This document shows positions 10,421 through 25,421 of a stretch of DNA of 64,000 nt, piece after piece; within the stretch, counting starts at the first letter, position 1; each line of letters begins with the position of its first letter. The notes beneath the pieces are model-generated. The model was not told where the DNA came from, searched no databases, and saw only the letters and a program-made list of their open reading frames with translations. The stretch is from Adiantum capillus-veneris. Lineage: Eukaryota > Streptophyta > Polypodiopsida > Polypodiales > Pteridaceae. The stretch covers positions 55,404,619 to 55,468,618 of the forward strand of contig CM043952.1 of NCBI GenBank assembly GCA_014529385.2, in the 5' to 3' direction. Made by a program: the position numbers and the translations under genes.

Positions 10421-11781
10421 TAAATCCGTAGGACCGGAGACCTGCTCACTCAATGTATCTACAACCTGAGGCCGTGCAAGGCAAGGATGAGGATTGGGGA
10501 GTGAGCCAGGGAGAAGGAATGGGAAAGCAGGGAAGCAAGAGGGTTAGGGTTGAAGTAGCCCCTAATCCCACAATTCTATGGTGGCCACCAACCTCTTCCC
10601 CATAGGCCACACCTCAATATTAGCGAGCATTAGTGTGCCTGTAGGTCAAGGATTGGGCTGTAATAGTATTGCAAATTAATAGACCATTGGCCTTTGATCA
10701 AGGCATAGGGATGGGGGAATGTAGTGGCTGATATAACCTCTACATAATCTATCACAACTCAAGGCAACAATATAGGCATAGGTTGTGCCTACCAAGCAGT
10801 GATGCATCAGTAGCAAGGCCTACACGGGCGGAAGCCGACACTATCATTCACATAGGGGTAGTGCTTCCATAGCCCATGTTCAAGGTAGGGGTGCCATGTT
10901 AAGGAGATGAAAGGGATGGGGTAAAGACAAAACTTTCATCCCATGGTTGTAAGCAATTACCCAATACATATCATTTAACATTTACTAATTTCCATCACTT
11001 TACTTCTCTGCATCTATGCCTACGGGCCACCACTACCCAACAACTATGCCACTATTTCGGTGCTTGCAAGCAACATCAATAGCGTTTTATATGTTATTTC
11101 CTTTTATAATTTGTATCAAAGAGGGCCTTCTATGAATTGTTAAGGAGAGGGTTTAATCCCTGTAGACATGGAGTGGCAAGTTGCGAGATGAGGGTAAGAA
11201 TGGTTTATTATATGCCACAAAATCTACATGCAATGCCCCCTCACTACCCCTCATTCATGGTTGCTTCATGATCCCGCGGTGTTGCCCTTCCGTCTAAGCC
11301 CAATCAAGAAAAACTTTACTTGCCCCCTCTTCGTGCCACCTCAATGTCTCTTCAATAGGCACCATGTGTGTGTGTGTGTGTGTGGCACACGTGCACCCTC
11401 ACAATTTGATATACATGTAGGCAGTTGCTCAACAACGCCAAAAAACACCCAGTATAGGCCTACAAGGTGGAAATCATGAAAGGCTTCAACGGATCTGGTG
11501 AAATTAGGGGTGTGTCTATGAGAGTGAGAGTGAGAGAGTGAGTGCATGCAGACTTGAGTCTTCCAAAATAGAGAGAGAGAGAGAGAGAGAGAGAAACATG
11601 ATCTTTGCACAGGCTTCCAAGGAATTGAAAGAGAGGAAGGGAAAGCAAAGGGTAAAGGATTTCAACCACTCTATGAGATAGCAGAGAGAGAGAGAGAGAG
11701 GAGGAAAAGCGTCAAAGGATCGGCCTTCATGGAGATCAACACAAAGAACAAACGACACTTTTCAACACGTGAATATTTCTC
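10421..11781. other. Non-coding stretch with short microsatellites
   Basis: No protein similarity was seen on either strand. It contains a (TG) run at 11,365-11,384 and (GA) runs at 11,571-11,594 and 11,683-11,700. The long apparent frames over the runs code only for Ser-Leu repeats and are not genes. Confidence 0.5.
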
Positions 11782-12389
11782 CACTACAACACGACACGCA
11801 AAAATTGGTGCAGATATCGACAAAATAAAGTTAGTTTTAAAACTAAAAAGCCCTGAAATAGGCCTCGAAAGAGACGTCGGTATCGTGACATCGGTATATG
11901 TATCGGTATATTATGCATCGGAATAAACTATGAAATGAGCGTCGAAATATGCAATGAAATAACCGCCGGTAATTGTAAAGGATATTGCGACGCATCCTCC
12001 GAAGTTTATACCGATGCTTGTACCGTACTATGTACCGACGACCAAACCTGCAAAATGTTTTTGGGTAGAGAGGGCTGGGAACTGATGCTGCATGGACTAC
12101 AGCAAAAGAAAACAACCCTCTTTGCCCAAAGGAAGAGTGCACAAGCAATCACAGTCCACCTACAAGTTGACACTAAAGAGGAGTGTATGGCAATTAGCAA
12201 AATTGTAAAAATAATATAACCACAAAATCAAAAGCTTGATCATGGCATAACGACATAATGATTTTATAGCCAAAATTAAAACATGAGTCAAAAATTGTAA
12301 AACCATAAACATAACCTGTTTGCCATAGCATAACCATTATCATAACTTGCTTGTCAACCATAAACTTAATAGCCATACAATCATTGCAC
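11782..12389. other. Non-coding stretch with degenerate ATCGGTA motifs
   Basis: From about 11,870 to 12,045 the motif ATCGGTA/ACCGATG recurs in slightly different forms on a loose 10-20 bp spacing, giving Tyr-Arg-rich reading frames that look accidental. A CACTACAA octamer stands at 11,782. Nothing else was recognised. Confidence 0.4.
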
Positions 12390-12533
12390 AACCATAACCA
12401 TAACCATAACCATAACCATAACCATAACCATAACCATAACCATAACCATAACCATAACCATAACCATAACCATAGCCATAACCATAGCCATAGCCATAGC
12501 CATAACCATAACCATAATCATAACCATAACCAT
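12390..12533 (+). repeat. (ACCATA)n hexamer microsatellite
   Basis: About 24 units of ACCATA, with some AGCCAT variants toward the right end. The forward frame reads His-Asn repeats and the reverse frame Tyr-Gly repeats; both are by-products. It lies in the 3' flank of the CACTA element. Confidence 0.95.
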
Positions 12534-12589
12534 CACATGATTTCCATACCATCATAGCAAAACCATAACCTTAACTTGACTAACAAACC

Positions 12590-13773
12590 TTTACCATAAC
12601 ATTTGTGCCATACCATAAACATAAGCACTACAAAATTGTACATATGCAAACAATCACTAAGTGAGAAGACCTCATGGTAATGCCTCCCAATTGACATCCT
12701 CTCCTCCTCCTGTAGAGCAGCTGGGTCAAAAGGGCCACAAGTCCATGCTTGTACCCGCACTTCTTCTCTCGGCGTGTCGGAGGGCGCTTCACGGCATCTT
12801 CCTGCAAAATTATGGTTTAATCATTAGATAATCTTCATAATATATATATATTTATTAATTTAAAGCATACATATAATAATTACAAACTCATGAAAAAGCG
12901 TATCGTGGCATCTACTCCCAAAATGTGACGCTCTAGCAGATTCCAAACGTTCTCTGGTTGCATCTCTTTGCTACTGAAATCTCTCAAGATTGTCTTGTGT
13001 CTCTCGAACAATCGCTACCAACTCCTCTGCGGCCAACCATGCCGGCTTGGGACTGCCATCATTGTACCTGTTTCTCACCTCTCATTGACGGTGTGACATT
13101 GTGGACTTCGCCACGCTCAAAATCCAAGGGTTTGAGTTTGGATCTTACCCCTCTACCGACCTGTACTCTCTGTGAATGGCCTCAGCGATGTAGTTATTTC
13201 TTTCAAGATCGAGGTTATCCCAAACCTCCATCAGAGAGTAACCAAAATGAATAGTACAGAGTTGTCGAATCCTTTGTCACGTGGCCTTTCTGACCCTATC
13301 CACCACAGTAGACCCATCCCTGCTCTTGTACCCCTTTCTAGGATCATGCTCTGTGATCCCCAAGGTGTACGTGGTGTGCCAATTGGTGAACTATCTATTG
13401 AAGAGAGTGGTGGACGCTCTCTTGGTGGTGTGGATGCATTGGTAGAACCGCTACCACAGCAACCACCACCTCTAGAACAACGCCTACCTCATCTCGAGGA
13501 TGAACCACTCGTTTTGTAGGGGGCACACGAGTCTTAGGCATAGGGGGCACACTAGATTGAGGTGTGGGGCCTCTCGATGTAGGGACCACACTAGTCTCGT
13601 GTAGGGTCGACCATAGTAGGTCTAGAGGGACCTGCTGCCCAAAGGTGATGTGCCATCACGATCTTCTCTGGCGTGAATTGAGACAAAAACAAGCCCATCT
13701 GCTCGGGTGACATGCCGGCCGGAGTGATAGAAAAACTAAAACTAGGAGAGTATGGCTCGTCGTCATCGGCCAT
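12590..13773 (-). pseudogene. Possible second CACTA gene
   Basis: Just downstream of the transposase an open frame starts MADDDEPYSPSFSFS at 13,773 and runs 60 codons to a stop; frames then shift through a Ser/Pro/Thr-rich zone. A further exon-like piece near 12,590-12,790 follows a T-rich tract and TTTTGCAG, a good splice acceptor, and reads REEVRVQAWTCGPFDP with ERMSIGRHYHEVF. Position and composition fit the second CACTA protein, but no domain was recognised securely. Confidence 0.45.
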
Positions 13774-13929
13774 GGCTAATCACACACAAATAACACCCAC
13801 AAAATACGTTAGTTTACAGAAGAAATGCTTAATCAATACAAATAACAAATCAACGAAGCTGCTACAAAAATGAATGAATCTAAAGTGTATTGTAGACTAA
13901 TAAAAAGAGTTTTACAAAAGAGTTCCTAG

Positions 13930-14628
13930 CAAAAATCATTAGTTAATCTCTCATCCTCTATGAGATTTGATGCACCAAATATGTCTATCTCAATCTGTAC
14001 TTCTGCATCTTCGTCATCGAACTCTACTTCCTCGTCGCTCTCCACATCAACTTCAGTATTTGACACCTCATCTCTAGGTTCCGACAATTTCTCACTCTGC
14101 TGACATCCGCCTCAAAATTTAAACTTAAAGTTTTCGTCGATCCTGCACTTTGTTCTCATGAATCACCTCTTCAACCTCGACGTTCATTTCTTCAGACACT
14201 TGGTTGCTACATGGAGCAACTTGAACGACATAGAGCGAGCAGGGTTTAGACAGATCATTCTTATCATTTTCTGTCCATAGTGGATCGTGTATAAGCACAA
14301 CTTGTTCAGAATGCTGTGGAAGTACAAATGTATCCCGCCTAGAGTTCACTTGAATCAATCCACTCTTGTCTTTATGCACAGTTGCATTAGGGCCGCTGGT
14401 AATAACTTTGAACCACTTGACATCAAAGATAAACATATCAAACTTTCTAAAGCTAATCCTCAAGATGTCTTGGATGTAGCCAAAGTATTCAAGTTGGCTA
14501 CTCTCTGTGTTCTCATCCCTGGCACTACTCCTACTTTCTTGGATGAAGCTTGCCCTAACACCACTATCGAAAGTGACCCTTTGTTTGCCGATCTGTTGCA
14601 CTCTGAAGTGTTTCCCATGTGACCACAA
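13930..14628 (-). pseudogene. CACTA transposase C-terminal region (DUF4216 plus acidic tail)
   Basis: An open stretch of 167 codons reads FGYIQDILRISFRKFDMFIF, then DVKWFKV, DTFVLPQHSEQVVLIHDP and LYVVQVAP. This is the DUF4216 pattern found at the end of plant CACTA transposase genes. After a frame change it ends in an acidic tail (DVESDEEVEFDDEDAEVQ) near 13,940-14,060. The function of DUF4216 is not known; it always travels with TNP2. Confidence 0.8.
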
Positions 14629-14705
14629 AGCTCGATATTTGTGATACTACAGCCACAAAATTGAAACAGACTAAAAGTTATTAAAGCAATGTGATCATGT
14701 GGAGC

Positions 14706-15620
14706 TCAAAAAGGAAGTTGTGAAATATGCATGCCAATCACAACCCCTTGACATCTCCTCTTCCTCTTTAGTATCAACACTCCGTTCCTCTTCGCCTCTA
14801 AAATTGTCGCATCTAACCACTGCCCAGTTGGAAAGTCAGGCAATTTTTGAAGATCATATGGAAAAGGAAGGTTTCTAGTGGCACGGTTGCGCTTGAATTG
14901 AAGGTGAGCTATCAAGTGTTTTTGCTTTTCCCCTTCATACCTCTCTAGCCACTTTTGCACGATGTCTGAGTTGAGAATGCAAAATCTCATAACCTTTTCT
15001 CGCATTGTGATGTCCATCTTCCTAACAATGCCTTGTCCCTGTGGCTCGTCCCCTGTCACCTTGACGTTGACCTCAGTAGTCCACATTCGGGGAATCTCTA
15101 GATCAATTCAGACCAAAAATTCACTGATGAGGACAAGAGACTCTTGTACAAGCCATCCTTCGGCCATGCTACCCTCGGGGCGATCCCTTTGACAAACAAA
15201 CCCCTTTAAAGTCTTCATAAATCTCTCCAAGAAGAATATCCACCTGCTATGGACCACCCCAGCAATTGCAACTTCATCGACCACATGCACAAGTACATGC
15301 ATTTGGATGGTAAGAATGTTAGTTGGAAAGTACTTGTCCACCATGCACACTGCTTCAATAGCATTTAAGCATGCTGCATCGATGTTGTCTTCTCTTATCT
15401 CTTTTGAACTGATCCAGCATACCAACTCGCTGATTTTGTAGATTGTTCTTCTAATGTCATCTGTCAAAAAACCCTTTATGGAAATTGGTAAGATGAATTG
15501 TAAAAATTTGTGCCAATCGTGAGACTTAAGACCATTGAGATTGTCATCTCTCATAAAAGCTGTTTTCAAATATTGCATGCACCTTGTGGGAGTCTTGAAT
15601 GAAGATATAGTCTTCTTCAC
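14706..15620 (-). pseudogene. CACTA transposase DUF4218 region
   Basis: The minus strand reads LNGLKSHDWHKFLQFILPIS, TIQMHVLVHVVDEVAIAG, then RWIFFLERFMKTLKGFV and RPEGSMAEGW. These are the signature blocks of DUF4218 in plant TNP2 proteins. A second open stretch at 14,706-15,086 continues with FCILNSDIVQKWLERYE and a C-terminal linker. The domains are joined across a frame change near 15,100. Confidence 0.88.
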
Positions 15621-15841
15621 TTGTTTATCTTCTGCACGACTCAGAACCCATGGACCTTTTGGTATAACAAACTTTCCATAAGGTTTAAATCATGGCCACA
15701 TCTCTGGCATTCCACCCACAGCCTGTAGGTCATCTCTTTGGGCCTTGCTCTCCCTTTTTCCAGTGATGGTTTTCCATATGATCTCCCCCACATTCTTGAA
15801 GATGTGCATTGGGTCAAGAAAATGTTAATCAGTAGGTCACT

Positions 15842-17470
15842 CTAGTGTGGGAGTTCATGGAAAATAGAAAGTCTTTTCATTCCAGGTGGCGTCCAATATC
15901 CCCTCTCCAGCCACATTTTTTTACAATCGCTCGCTTTCGGTGGATGCATGTCATGTTTGCATATGTTTGGTCCACGTAGCTCGTGTCCTTTAAGCAAAAA
16001 TCTACCATGCTCCTCGTAAACTGTCTTGCTCATATGCTTAGAGCGGCGGAAGCCAAGTTGAGGACCACATTTTGGACATGCATGATTGCCCAAGTAACTC
16101 AAGCCTGAAACATCACAAAATTACAATATAAAAGCGTTGGCATAGCCAGGAATCACATGTGTGTGAGGGTTTCAAAGGCACTTATCTAAGCACTCATCCA
16201 AGCCTGGCCAATCGTGCATGGTCCACATGAGAATTCCTTGCACATGTACATTCTATCATCCGATTGGTTGGGACATATCAACCACAACAATAGATAGAAT
16301 GCCTTGCACATGTACATTCCATCATCCGATTGGTTGGGACAGCTGAGACAAAGCCAAAATAAAGTCTTCATGCCTTCATTTGTAAAGCCAACGTCAACCA
16401 CAACAAGATTTGGAGCTCTTCTATAAGTGGTGCCAGATAGACGTCCATGTTCTTTGCTTTGTACTTTCCTGGGATGATCAATGACAACAATAGATGGCCC
16501 TTCTTGATAGCGAGCCATGGTGGAATATTATGATTAACCAGACAAATAGGCCACGTGCTCCATGACGAACTCTGTAATCCGAATGGGCTTACTCTGTCCA
16601 TTGCCATACCAAAGTGGATACATCGAGGATCGTTCTTAAATGTAGGCCAACTTTCCTCTATGTGCTTTCATGCACGAGAGTCAGTAGGTACCCACATCAC
16701 ATCATTTGTGGATCTAGTATTTGAGTTCCATGTTATCAAAGCGGCTATGGACTTGCACCTGAACATGCTCTTTATTCTTGGAGTGATAGGAAAGTGTCGA
16801 AGGACCTTTGCAGGGATAAATTTTCCTTGTGCATCCTTCCTTTACCTATTTGATCCACAATTGGGACATTGTTCGAAATTTGAATACTCATTGACAAAAA
16901 GTATACAATCATTGGGACATGCATGTATTTTGTGATAATCCAAGCCCAAATTAGTAAGAAGCTTTTTAGCGGCTGGACGGGTAGGAGGCATGTGATTTCC
17001 TTTTGGCAAGATTTGCTCATTGAGCAACTTGTCGTTAAATGAACAAGTCAGTCCCTTGATCACATTATTGAACTGTAATTTGCAATTTATCATGCTTAGG
17101 ATACAATGTATTTACCTAAAAATCTCTATGACTCAGGCATCAGAAGACTGTAAATTAAGCATTGCCAACGCGGTACGGAGAACTGAGATTTTTGCACCAC
17201 TGTAAAGCGGCATGCGTGCAAGACTTTGCATCATCTTGACCTCTTTATTGTTGCTATCATGACGTCAATATGAACGGGATGACTGAGGTTGGTATGTAGT
17301 ATTGCGTTCAATGTTGTCATCTTCTATGTTTTCAACGATGGATCCATGTCAAAGAACGCGTCCAACATCTGCTTCATCTATACTTCTTGAAATGCCACAT
17401 CAGGTATTGGTTGGGAGGACTCAGTCATGACTGCTTGTTTGAAAATTGTCTTCTCTGGGATGAAGTTGGA
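15842..17470 (-). pseudogene. CACTA transposase TNP2 core
   Basis: From the right: LPKGNHMPPTRPAAKKLLTN, HKIHACPNDCILFVNEY and CPNCGSNR (a zinc-finger-like CxxC), then VLRHFPITPRIKSMFRCKSI, DPRCIHFGMAMDRVSPFG, WPICLVNHNIPPW and DVYLAPLIEEL. After a broken zone come HACPKCG and a segment ending near 15,842. This is the transposase_21 (TNP2) family that cuts and pastes CACTA elements. Multiple stops; a 66-bp duplicated block lies at 16,236-16,340. The N-terminal part beyond 17,093 is weakly conserved. Confidence 0.85.
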
Positions 17471-17732
17471 GCACTATCTATTTGCGGAGTTTGACCTTCA
17501 GTCTCTAGACCATGAGATCAATAGCACACGTCTTGTAGTTGCTCAATCGGAAAGAGACTGTGATTGCGTATGTGTTGGTCGCAGATTTTTTGTTTTCAAA
17601 AGATCTGATGCTTGCAATTTGCACAAGGACACGCCATCCTATCGTCCATACTTTATCTATCAATGATGCAACAAATAATTAAAACACTCTAGTTGTTATA
17701 GCTACATACTACTAAGTACACGACAATACATG

Positions 17733-18200
17733 ACTCTCTAGCGAGGCTTGATCTCTGCACACCTCGGTCTAGAGGTGCACGGAGATTAAAACCACAGGGT
17801 AATAATCTCATCTTTATTGGTCAATGACTATATATTAAGGTTCTTGAATTTTGTGTGCACTTTGGAAGTCCGATTGCATTTTTTCAACTATTTGCTGCTA
17901 GCTCTAAGAACCTCACATTCTCTAGCCAGGTCTGATCCCCACACACCTCGGTCTAGATTTGCATGGAGATTAGGACCACAAGGTAATAATCTCGTCTTTA
18001 TTGGTGAATGAATATATATTAAGGTTATTGAAGTTTGTGTGCACTTTTGAAGTCCGATTTTCTGCTAGCTTAAGCTCTTACAATCTCACATTCAACTATT
18101 TGCTGCTAGCTCAAGCTCTAACAATGTCACGTCCGATCCCCGCACACCCCGGTCTAGAGGTGCACTGAGATTAGGACCACAGGGTCAATGACTGTATATT
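17733..18200. repeat. Tandem repeat of about 190-205 bp, 2.4 copies
   Basis: Units begin near 17,733, 17,919 and 18,127. Each carries GATC(T/C)C(T/C)GCACACC and CGGTCTAGAGGTGCA-type blocks, then GAGATTAGGACCACA; the first two also share ATAATCTC, CTTTATTGGT and GTGTGCACTTT. The copies differ by several percent and by small indels. Nothing coding. Confidence 0.8.
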
Positions 18201-18204
18201 AGTG

Positions 18205-18745
18205 TTTTCAATCCACTTAGGGCTAGCCACCTAGAGTTAACGTCTTAGGACTAGTGTTGGTTTATCCGCTAATGGATGGCCGTATTTTGGAGTGTTAGGG
18301 TGCGCTATGTAAAGTTGCCTAGGTTTGGCAGCTCCAAATTGGATTAGTGTAGCGTTTTTTCATTTCAATCTGCTTAGGGCTAGCCGCTTAGTGTTCTATG
18401 GATTCGTTTTGGCCACTACTAATAGAAGGTGCACTGTGTTGGGACAGTGCATTAGGACACACTATGTAAAGCCACTAAGGTAAAGCGCTCTAAAACATAT
18501 TAGGGTATCATTAAGCCATTTAGTCTGTTAAGGGTTATCGGCTTTAGATTAGCGACTTTTGTTTTGGCCGCTAATACATTATTGTATTTAGAGCATTATG
18601 GCAGGCTATGTAAATCCGCTTACGTTTGGTAACTTTTGATTTGGTCGCTCCAAATCCAATTAGTATTATAGCGCTTGGCCATTTCAGTCTGCTAATAGGG
18701 TTAGAGGGTTATGGTTTAGACGCTGGTAGATGGTCGTGTTTGGAC
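18205..18745. repeat. Diverged tandem repeat of about 155-170 bp, 3.3 copies
   Basis: Recurring blocks are CTTAGGGCTAGCCGCTTAG, TGGCCGCTAAT, GCTATGTAAA and TTTGGTCGCTCCAAAT, each followed by TTAGT and TAGCGCT, then CATTTCA(A/G)TCTG at the unit junction. The GCCGCTAA motif resembles short subterminal repeats of some plant CACTA elements, and the array lies just beyond the transposase N-terminus, so it may be the element's right subterminal zone. That link is inference. Confidence 0.65.
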
Positions 18746-18819
18746 GTTTCACCGATAATTGAAAGTACATAAGTTCTAATTGTCCGAACACAACGTCCAT
18801 CTATAATCTAAACATAAGT

Positions 18820-18905
18820 TAACTTAACATATAACCTAACCTAACTTTTTACATACAACCTATAACCTAACCTAACCTAACCTAACCTATAACTTAACTT
18901 GTTGC
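18820..18905. repeat. Short AACCT/TAACCTA-rich run
   Basis: Loose copies of CCTAA and CCTATAA are clustered here. It is too short and irregular to be an interstitial telomere of the plant TTTAGGG type. Confidence 0.6.
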
Positions 18906-19106
18906 CTAAACCTGACCTATAATCTAGCACGTGGCATGCTCGCTGGCTATTCCATGATGGCCAAAGGGTGTGCCATGTGGGCTGTTGGATGTGCCACAAA
19001 GGCCATAAGGTTGGGGGTAATGGGAGCGCCAAATGGAGGGGAAGGCCCTGGCTGCAGACATTTGCAGCCACGTGGAGGTCCACCCCTCTCTCTTTAATAT
19101 AGATGT

Positions 19107-19108
<2 letters not shown>

Positions 19109-19142
<34 letters not shown>

Positions 19143-19195
19143 AACAGACAAACACACATACACACAGAGCATTAATTCTCCAGATACTCCTTGAA

Positions 19196-19262
<67 letters not shown>
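19109..19262. repeat. (TA)n and (TC)n microsatellites
   Basis: A (TA) run fills 19,109-19,140 and a (TC) run of about 65 bp fills 19,198-19,262, separated by a short CA-rich piece. Long reading frames here code for Arg-Glu repeats only and are rejected as genes. Confidence 0.95.
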
Positions 19263-19265
<3 letters not shown>

Positions 19266-19534
19266 TACACAAACACACAACCAGGTAGTCGGTTTTTCCT
19301 GCTTCTCTTGTCGGATGGAGGAGGACACGCCATGTGGCAAGGATAGGTCCTGAAAAACTTCACCTTTTATTCTTAGTATAGATAGATACAGATGTTAGTA
19401 ATCACTTTTGCATTTTAGATATTCTTGGCCTTCACTTTTGCATTCTAGATAAAAAAAGTTTTGTAAGGTTTTCTTTTAATTCAACCAATGCATGACACAT
19501 GGATGCCCTCTCCTTCCTTGAAAATTTTAAGTTG

Positions 19535-19632
19535 CATTACCTCTAGGAATTTATGTGCACATCCCAAATTAGGTCCAAAAGTTCTATCTCAAAGGCATGA
19601 TGGAATGGCCTCAACGACATGCAGTAATCCAA
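19535..19632 (+). repeat. Fragment of dispersed repeat R1
   Basis: The blocks CTCTAGGAATTTATGTGCAC, ATCCCAAATTAGG and ATGGAATGGCCTCAACGACA match R1 copies near 28.3, 39.2 and 39.9 kb. This is a short isolated piece. Confidence 0.75.
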
Positions 19633-19855
19633 ACTTTTTTTGAGAAAATGATCCTTCCATTAGTTAATAAAACTTCCCATAAGGCTTCAGTCACCTCTAC
19701 AAGAGAGGGCTACATCTACCATTGGAGAGACTCTCACAATGAAAAAAAAACATATGTATAATGAGGGCTAAATCAAGATATGGGAGGAGAAAATCCACAC
19801 AGGTGGATGGTAGTGCCATCTAGGCTCACTCCAGACCATAGTGAAGCAAAGCCCA

Positions 19856-20029
19856 TGTTAGGCCAAGGGCTAGAGGGCACAGTCCCCGATCTAGGGGGGT
19901 CAGGGACCTAGGCCAAGGGCCGACTAAAGGTGTGGACAAGGGATCCATTTAGGGCAAAGGGCCATGAGCCCTCCTATAAAAGGTTGGCTGGGAGGAGGAT
20001 CCAACATTCAGTCTCCCGGTGGCCTTTCA
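19856..20029 (+). repeat. 5' LTR of element E
   Basis: It starts TGTTAGGCCAAGGGC and ends GGCCTTTCA. A TATA box (CTATAAAA) lies at about 19,974-19,981, and GGGAGGAGGATCCAACATT follows it as the likely transcript start region. It differs from the 3' LTR at many positions, so the insertion is not recent. Confidence 0.85.
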
Positions 20030-20030
20030 C

Positions 20031-20047
20031 TAGTATCACAACTCAGG
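20031..20047 (+). promoter_or_regulatory. Primer-binding site of element E (decayed)
   Basis: TAGTATCACAACTCAGG lies one base after the LTR. It matches the initiator-methionine tRNA complement TGGTATCAGAGC with a few changes; the intact form is seen in element F. Confidence 0.7.
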
Positions 20048-20102
20048 GATGGAGGGGGGAAGGGGAAGGCTTGCATGTTTTTGCATGGAAAGGCATGAAT
20101 TG

Positions 20103-23904
<3,802 letters not shown>

Positions 23905-23919
23905 CCAAGGGGGAAGTAA
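23905..23919 (+). other. Polypurine tract of element E
   Basis: CCAAGGGGGAAGTAA immediately precedes the TGTCAGG start of the 3' LTR, as expected for the plus-strand primer. Confidence 0.75.
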
Positions 23920-24092
23920 TGTCAGGCCAAGGGCTAGAGGGCACGGCCCGACCTAGGGGGGTCAGGGACCTAGGCCAAGGGCCGAACTGAAGTTGTGGAT
24001 AGGGGATCCATTTAGGGCAAAAGACCATGGGTCCTCCTATAAAAGGTTGGTTGGGAGGAGGATCCAACATTTAGTCTCCCAGCGGCCTTTCA
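23920..24092 (+). repeat. 3' LTR of element E
   Basis: It starts TGTCAGGCCAAGGGC and ends GGCCTTTCA, then GCTCA, the partner of GCCCA at 19,851-19,855. It keeps the CTATAAAA box and the GGATCCATTTAGGGCAAA block of the 5' copy. Confidence 0.85.
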
Positions 24093-24175
24093 GCTCAAGG
24101 AGCTAGAGTCGTATGAACGCTTCTCTGTGCTCCTGCATGTGATCAAAGATGCCCTAAAGTCTCTTGAATTGTCTC

Positions 24176-25400
24176 CTAAGAGTATGAATCAACTCTAGCC
24201 AAAAGCCACGAACAGTCTTTGCTGGTTGGACAGGGGGAGCCTCGAAGTTGCGAAAGCAATGGGCTCGCCAAATGAACGAGTGTCATGCCACAAACGAGCT
24301 CCCAACACACCTCTCCCTCATTGCACCACTCCTGTGGAGTAATCTTTGTAGCAGACTTGAGTGTAGGTAGAACCCCTTGGATCACTATCATCCTGTTGGT
24401 GGACGATAGGTCTAACTGTAGTGCAGATCCCGTGAGAATGGATTAAGAAGCTACCCCCCAAGTGTATTGTCGTGCTATGGAAGGAGCTAGCATCAGCCGA
24501 AGAACCAGAATCCAAACCTATTGTGCCATGTGCAAGTCCCACAGACAATGATGTTGACTTTCTAAAGGATGGTCACAAGTTGCACATGGTGCCGAAAGGC
24601 AACTATGTACTAGCTAGCTCCCCACTGCTATAGAGTTGTGTGAAACTACCCACTGGAACAAATTGACTGGCCGTGCCTGTCTGGAGTACCACAACCTTGC
24701 CCAAAAGCCTGAAAAGAACTCATTTGTGAGACCCTCCTCCTGCCAATCAAGCACTACAGCAGGACGAGCCTCTATTCGGCTGCCAATATGTGCATTAGGA
24801 AGAGGATGGGGTGTAGGAGGGGCTCTTTATTTTCCATGAGCTTATGGAGGTGATTAACATTTTGACAAATAGGTGTAGGCCATGTGTGCAAGAATGGTGA
24901 GTGTGTAAGAGATGTGTAAGAGTGGTCAAAGGATGCACTTTTCCCCCCAAAAAGGAGTTGGAAAATTTTATGATTTTTGGCCTTCCATAACTCCCATAGA
25001 TGATCACCAATTTGAGCGGAGATCATAGATATACAATCTATGCGTCGAGCTCTTTCCATAGATATGCTACATGATATGGTTTTACCCGCTAGACTTTAAA
25101 TTCCATTGTGGGGGAAAACTTTGAATTCAAATAAGCTAGTTGTTTTTCCTGTTTGAATTCAAAAGCTATCCTTTGATTACTTTTTTAATACTAAAGTTTT
25201 GAATTCCTTAAACTGCCAAATATAGAGGCCCTCATAGACCCCATTCTCTTCCTAATGGATGTCCTAATCGAATAATTTACTGAAAGAAAGGGATCCCAGG
25301 GTGGTCGGCTAAAGAGAAGGGGTCTCTCCAAAATCACTCTCCAAGATCCCCCCGCACTCATGCCAGAGGGAATATCTCCCAAGCCTAAAGCCTCTAATGG
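24176..25400 (-). pseudogene. LINE-1 C-terminal region
   Basis: Open pieces read MGDIPSGMSAGGSWRVILER (25,191-25,382), GDHLWELWKAKNHKIFQ (24,772-25,059) and LASPLLSQLRGSPCPTSKDC (24,176-24,391). The middle piece resembles the W-x-L-W-K-x-x-N segment after RT in plant LINEs. Only weak similarity can be claimed. Confidence 0.6.
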
Positions 25401-25421
25401 CCTCCCTCAAGATCTGTAGGG

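Larger units (their letters stand above)
12590..17470 (-). mobile_element. CACTA (En/Spm) DNA transposon, degenerate, minus strand
   Basis: The transposase module TNP2, DUF4218 and DUF4216 follow one another leftward from 17.47 to 13.93 kb, the standard plant CACTA arrangement. A second, less certain coding region follows at 12.6-13.8 kb. Frame breaks are frequent. Terminal CACTA repeats were not found with confidence: CACTACAA at 11,782 is a candidate for one end but no partner was seen on the right. The tandem repeats at 17.7-18.75 kb could belong to its subterminal region. Confidence 0.85.

Noticed and set aside
11782-11789. CACTACAA as the left terminal repeat of the CACTA element
   Set aside because: The matching inverted end was not found on the right and an octamer can occur by chance; kept only as a candidate in the notes.
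12340-12557. Open frames coding for Tyr-Gly or His-Asn repeats
   Set aside because: Both are translations of the (ACCATA)n microsatellite on opposite strands; no start context or flanking coding signal.
18835-18905. Possible interstitial telomere repeat (CCTAA-like)
   Set aside because: Only a few irregular units, and not the plant TTTAGGG type.
19083-19382. Helitron ends (TCTCT...TTAATATAGAT and TTAGTATAGAT)
   Set aside because: Suggestive short strings, but no 3' hairpin followed by CTRR and no flanking A/T insertion site could be shown.
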